NCBI GenBank assembly: GCA_026415015.1
Contig: JAOAHW010000048.1
Location: 1 to 7,690 of the forward strand
Source: Syntrophorhabdaceae bacterium
Lineage (GTDB): Bacteria > Desulfobacterota > Syntrophorhabdia > Syntrophorhabdales > Syntrophorhabdaceae
Length of the DNA: 7,690 bases
Reading direction: 5' to 3'
Below are positions 6,606 to 7,690 of this stretch, piece by piece. Within the stretch, counting starts at the first letter, position 1, and each line of letters opens with the position of its first letter. The notes under the pieces were generated by a model. The model had not been told where the DNA came from, did no database searches, and saw only the letters and a list, made by a program, of their open reading frames with translations. A program made the translations under genes and the position numbers.

Positions 6606-6621
6606 GATTAAAAGTTATAAA
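6592..6621 (+). promoter_or_regulatory. Predicted sigma-70-type promoter of the HU gene
   Basis: TTGAAT at 6592-6597 serves as the -35 and TATAAA at 6616-6621 as the -10, with an 18-base spacer. Shifting the -10 to TTATAA (6615-6620) gives 17. Each hexamer is close to consensus (4/6 and 5/6). Transcription would start near 6628 and give a leader of about 50 bases. The A/T tracts upstream could serve as an UP element. Confidence 0.55.
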
Positions 6622-6631
6622 CTATCTATAG

Positions 6632-6651
6632 ATGCAGTACAGACACTGCAT
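6632..6651 (+). promoter_or_regulatory. Inverted repeat in the HU 5' leader
   Basis: ATGCAGT (6632-6638) and ACTGCAT (6645-6651) are perfect reverse complements around a 6-base loop, ACAGAC. The element lies just downstream of the predicted transcription start and about 14 bases before the Shine-Dalgarno. It may be an operator for a dimeric regulator or a 5' hairpin that stabilises the mRNA. It has no U-tract, so it is not a terminator. Confidence 0.45.
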
Positions 6652-6665
6652 TAATCTAATTCTTT

Positions 6666-6676
6666 AAAGGAGGGGG
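6666..6676 (+). promoter_or_regulatory. Strong ribosome binding site of the HU gene
   Basis: AAAGGAGGGGG contains the full AAGGAGG core and lies 3-7 bases before ATG at 6680. It is the strongest ribosome site in the window, as expected for an abundant nucleoid protein. Confidence 0.85.
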
Positions 6677-6679
6677 TTT

Positions 6680-6949
6680 ATGACAAAAGCAGAACTTATA
6701 AGCCAGATGGCAGAAGGTGCTGAGATGACAAAAGCAGCTGCCGCAAAGGCACTGGAGGCCTTTACAGGCGCAGTTAAAGATGCCCTGAAAAAAGGCGATA
6801 AGGTTACACTTGTTGGTTTTGGCACATTCTCTGTATCCAAGAGAAAGGCAAGAAAGGGCAGGAATCCCAGGACAGGTAAAGAGATCAAGATACCTGCCAA
6901 GAACGTCCCAAAATTTACACCAGGCAAGGCATTCAAAGACGCAGTTTAG
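6680..6949 (+). CDS. hup: HU-family nucleoid DNA-binding protein
   Basis: HU is a small dimeric protein that bends and compacts DNA in the nucleoid and supports replication, recombination and transcription. The 89 residues match the usual 90. The N-terminal helical dimerisation part (1-40, MTKAELISQMAEG...) is followed by the beta-sheet with VTLVGFGTF (42-50). The DNA-binding arm KGRNPRTGKEIKIPA (59-73) has the R61-N62-P63 motif, whose proline intercalates in DNA. The ending is PKFTPGKAFKDAV. The GRNPRTG arm and lack of an extension favour HU over IHF, but HU alpha and beta cannot be told apart. The start is fixed by a strong Shine-Dalgarno. All arginines in the arm are AGA or AGG, like the rest of the window. 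The gene has its own promoter region and a strong terminator, so it appears monocistronic. Confidence 0.97.
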   Translation: MTKAELISQMAEGAEMTKAAAAKALEAFTGAVKDALKKGDKVTLVGFGTFSVSKRKARKGRNPRTGKEIKIPAKNVPKFTPGKAFKDAV

Positions 6950-6986
6950 TTAATAATAATTCTATTTATTCAAGGTTAAATTATAC

Positions 6987-7021
6987 AGGGCTGCCCTCTT
7001 TAAAAAGGGGCAGCCCTTTTT
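6987..7021 (+). terminator. Intrinsic terminator of the HU gene, overlapping the hemC 3' end
   Basis: A perfect 10-bp G/C-rich stem pairs AGGGCTGCCC (6987-6996) with GGGCAGCCCT (7008-7017), with an 11-base loop and five T's at 7017-7021. It is a strong terminator for plus-strand transcription, 37 bases after the HU stop. In the minus direction the hairpin is the same but the following sequence lacks a U-tract, so termination of hemC here would be weaker. The loop and right arm encode the last residues and stop of hemC. Confidence 0.93.
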
Positions 7022-7690
7022 ATAATGCCCTCTATTATCTCCTCTGTATTATCCACATTTCCTGTATATTTTTCTTTTATTATAAGATCACCGTTTTCAT
7101 GGCCTAAAAAAATATTAAGGGTAAGGGTTTTGTCTGATATGGATGCATTTATACCAAAAGGGACCTGGCAGCCCCCGCCTATCTTTCTCTGAATCATTCT
7201 CTCTATGGTAATTTCCTTTAGGCTTTTTTCGTGATTTAAAGGCCTTAAGAATTCAATGACCCATTCTTCATTTTTTATTTCAATACCTATAGCACCCTGG
7301 CCTGCAGGAGGAACCATGACATGAACAGGTATTATCTCCTTTATCTTATCCTGAAGACCCATCCTTTTTACCCCTGCAAAGGCAAGTATTATGCCATTGA
7401 GTTTTCTTTCCGTTAGTTTTCTTACCCTCGTGTCCACATTACCCCTTAGTTCCACTATATTTAGATTTTTATTCATATTGAGGAGTTGAGACCTTCTCCT
7501 GAGGCTACTTGTCCCTATAGTGTCTTTTGGTTTTAAGTCGCTTATACTTTCCCTTGTATAGGATATGAATACGTCCCTTGGGTCTTCTCTTTCAAGTATG
7601 GCACCTATAGTAAGCCCATCTGCCAGTTCTGTGGGCATGTCTTTGACACTGTGGACAGCCATATCTATCTGTCCTTTCACAAGCGCATCT
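7000..7690 (-). CDS. hemC: Hydroxymethylbilane synthase (porphobilinogen deaminase), 5' end outside window
   Basis: HemC joins four porphobilinogen molecules into hydroxymethylbilane in tetrapyrrole synthesis (haem, sirohaem, cobalamin). About 230 C-terminal residues are visible and the frame stays open to the right edge. GTG at 7678-7680 is not the start: upstream codons (D-A-L) continue the family alignment, and about 70 N-terminal residues are missing. Counting from that valine, the motifs are IDMAVHSVKDMPTEL (5-19) with the catalytic aspartate D14 (E. coli D84), GTSSLRRRSQL (56-66), ELRGNVDTRVRKL (77-89), PPAGQGAIGIE (124-134) and GGGCQVPFG (168-176). C171 carries the dipyrromethane cofactor. 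All key residues present are intact. The last codons, encoding K-R-A-A-P-F, and the TAA stop at 7000-7002 lie within the HU terminator hairpin. The gene converges with the HU gene, with 50 bases between stop codons. Confidence 0.96.
   Translation of the reverse strand, partial: DALVKGQIDMAVHSVKDMPTELADGLTIGAILEREDPRDVFISYTRESISDLKPKDTIGTSSLRRRSQLLNMNKNLNIVELRGNVDTRVRKLTERKLNGIILAFAGVKRMGLQDKIKEIIPVHVMVPPAGQGAIGIEIKNEEWVIEFLRPLNHEKSLKEITIERMIQRKIGGGCQVPFGINASISDKTLTLNIFLGHENGDLIIKEKYTGNVDNTEEIIEGIIKRAAPF

Overview
The window comes from a Gram-negative bacterium: it encodes the LolC/LolD inner-membrane machinery that sends lipoproteins towards an outer membrane. It is otherwise made of conserved housekeeping genes. 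Codon use is uniform across the genes, with frequent ATA for isoleucine and AGA/AGG for arginine, so no gene looks recently acquired. The gene content, and lysS directly joined to lolC-lolD, would suit a deltaproteobacterial or Nitrospirota-like lineage, but that placement is an inference and weak. Bases 1-29 are not genomic. They match the Illumina Nextera (Tn5) read-1 adapter, so the window starts at an untrimmed contig or read end.

Layout. Positions 30-427: 3' part of a gene for a tetratricopeptide-repeat (TPR) protein whose start is lost at the adapter junction. 438-1781: a 447-residue HEAT-repeat protein that starts with TTG behind a good ribosome binding site. 1852-3123: rimO, the radical-SAM methylthiotransferase for ribosomal protein S12. 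3200-4663: lysS, class II lysyl-tRNA synthetase. 4660-5868: a LolC/LolE-family permease whose ATG overlaps the lysS stop. 5872-6552: lolD, its ATPase, 3 bases downstream. 6680-6949: an HU-family nucleoid protein with its own A/T-tract-rich promoter region. 6987-7021: a strong intrinsic terminator. 7000-7690, minus strand: the C-terminal three quarters of hemC (hydroxymethylbilane synthase), convergent with the HU gene and running off the right edge.

How the parts fit. The plus-strand genes from the TPR gene to lolD could form one or two transcripts. TPR and HEAT are 10 bases apart, and lysS-lolC-lolD is a tight, probably translationally coupled unit. A perfect TATAAT inside a 14-bp palindrome upstream of lysS may start that unit. 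HU is a separate transcription unit ending at the hairpin, whose stem and loop also encode the last residues and stop codon of hemC. RimO, LysRS and HU serve translation and the nucleoid, LolCD serves envelope biogenesis, and HemC serves tetrapyrrole synthesis. The TPR and HEAT proteins are scaffold-type proteins of unknown partner.

I see no CRISPR array, insertion sequence, tRNA, rRNA, phage gene or defence system, and no intergenic stretch reaches 300 bases. The least understood part is the TPR/HEAT pair at the left. Its repeats carry long exact DNA identities that point to internal recombination.
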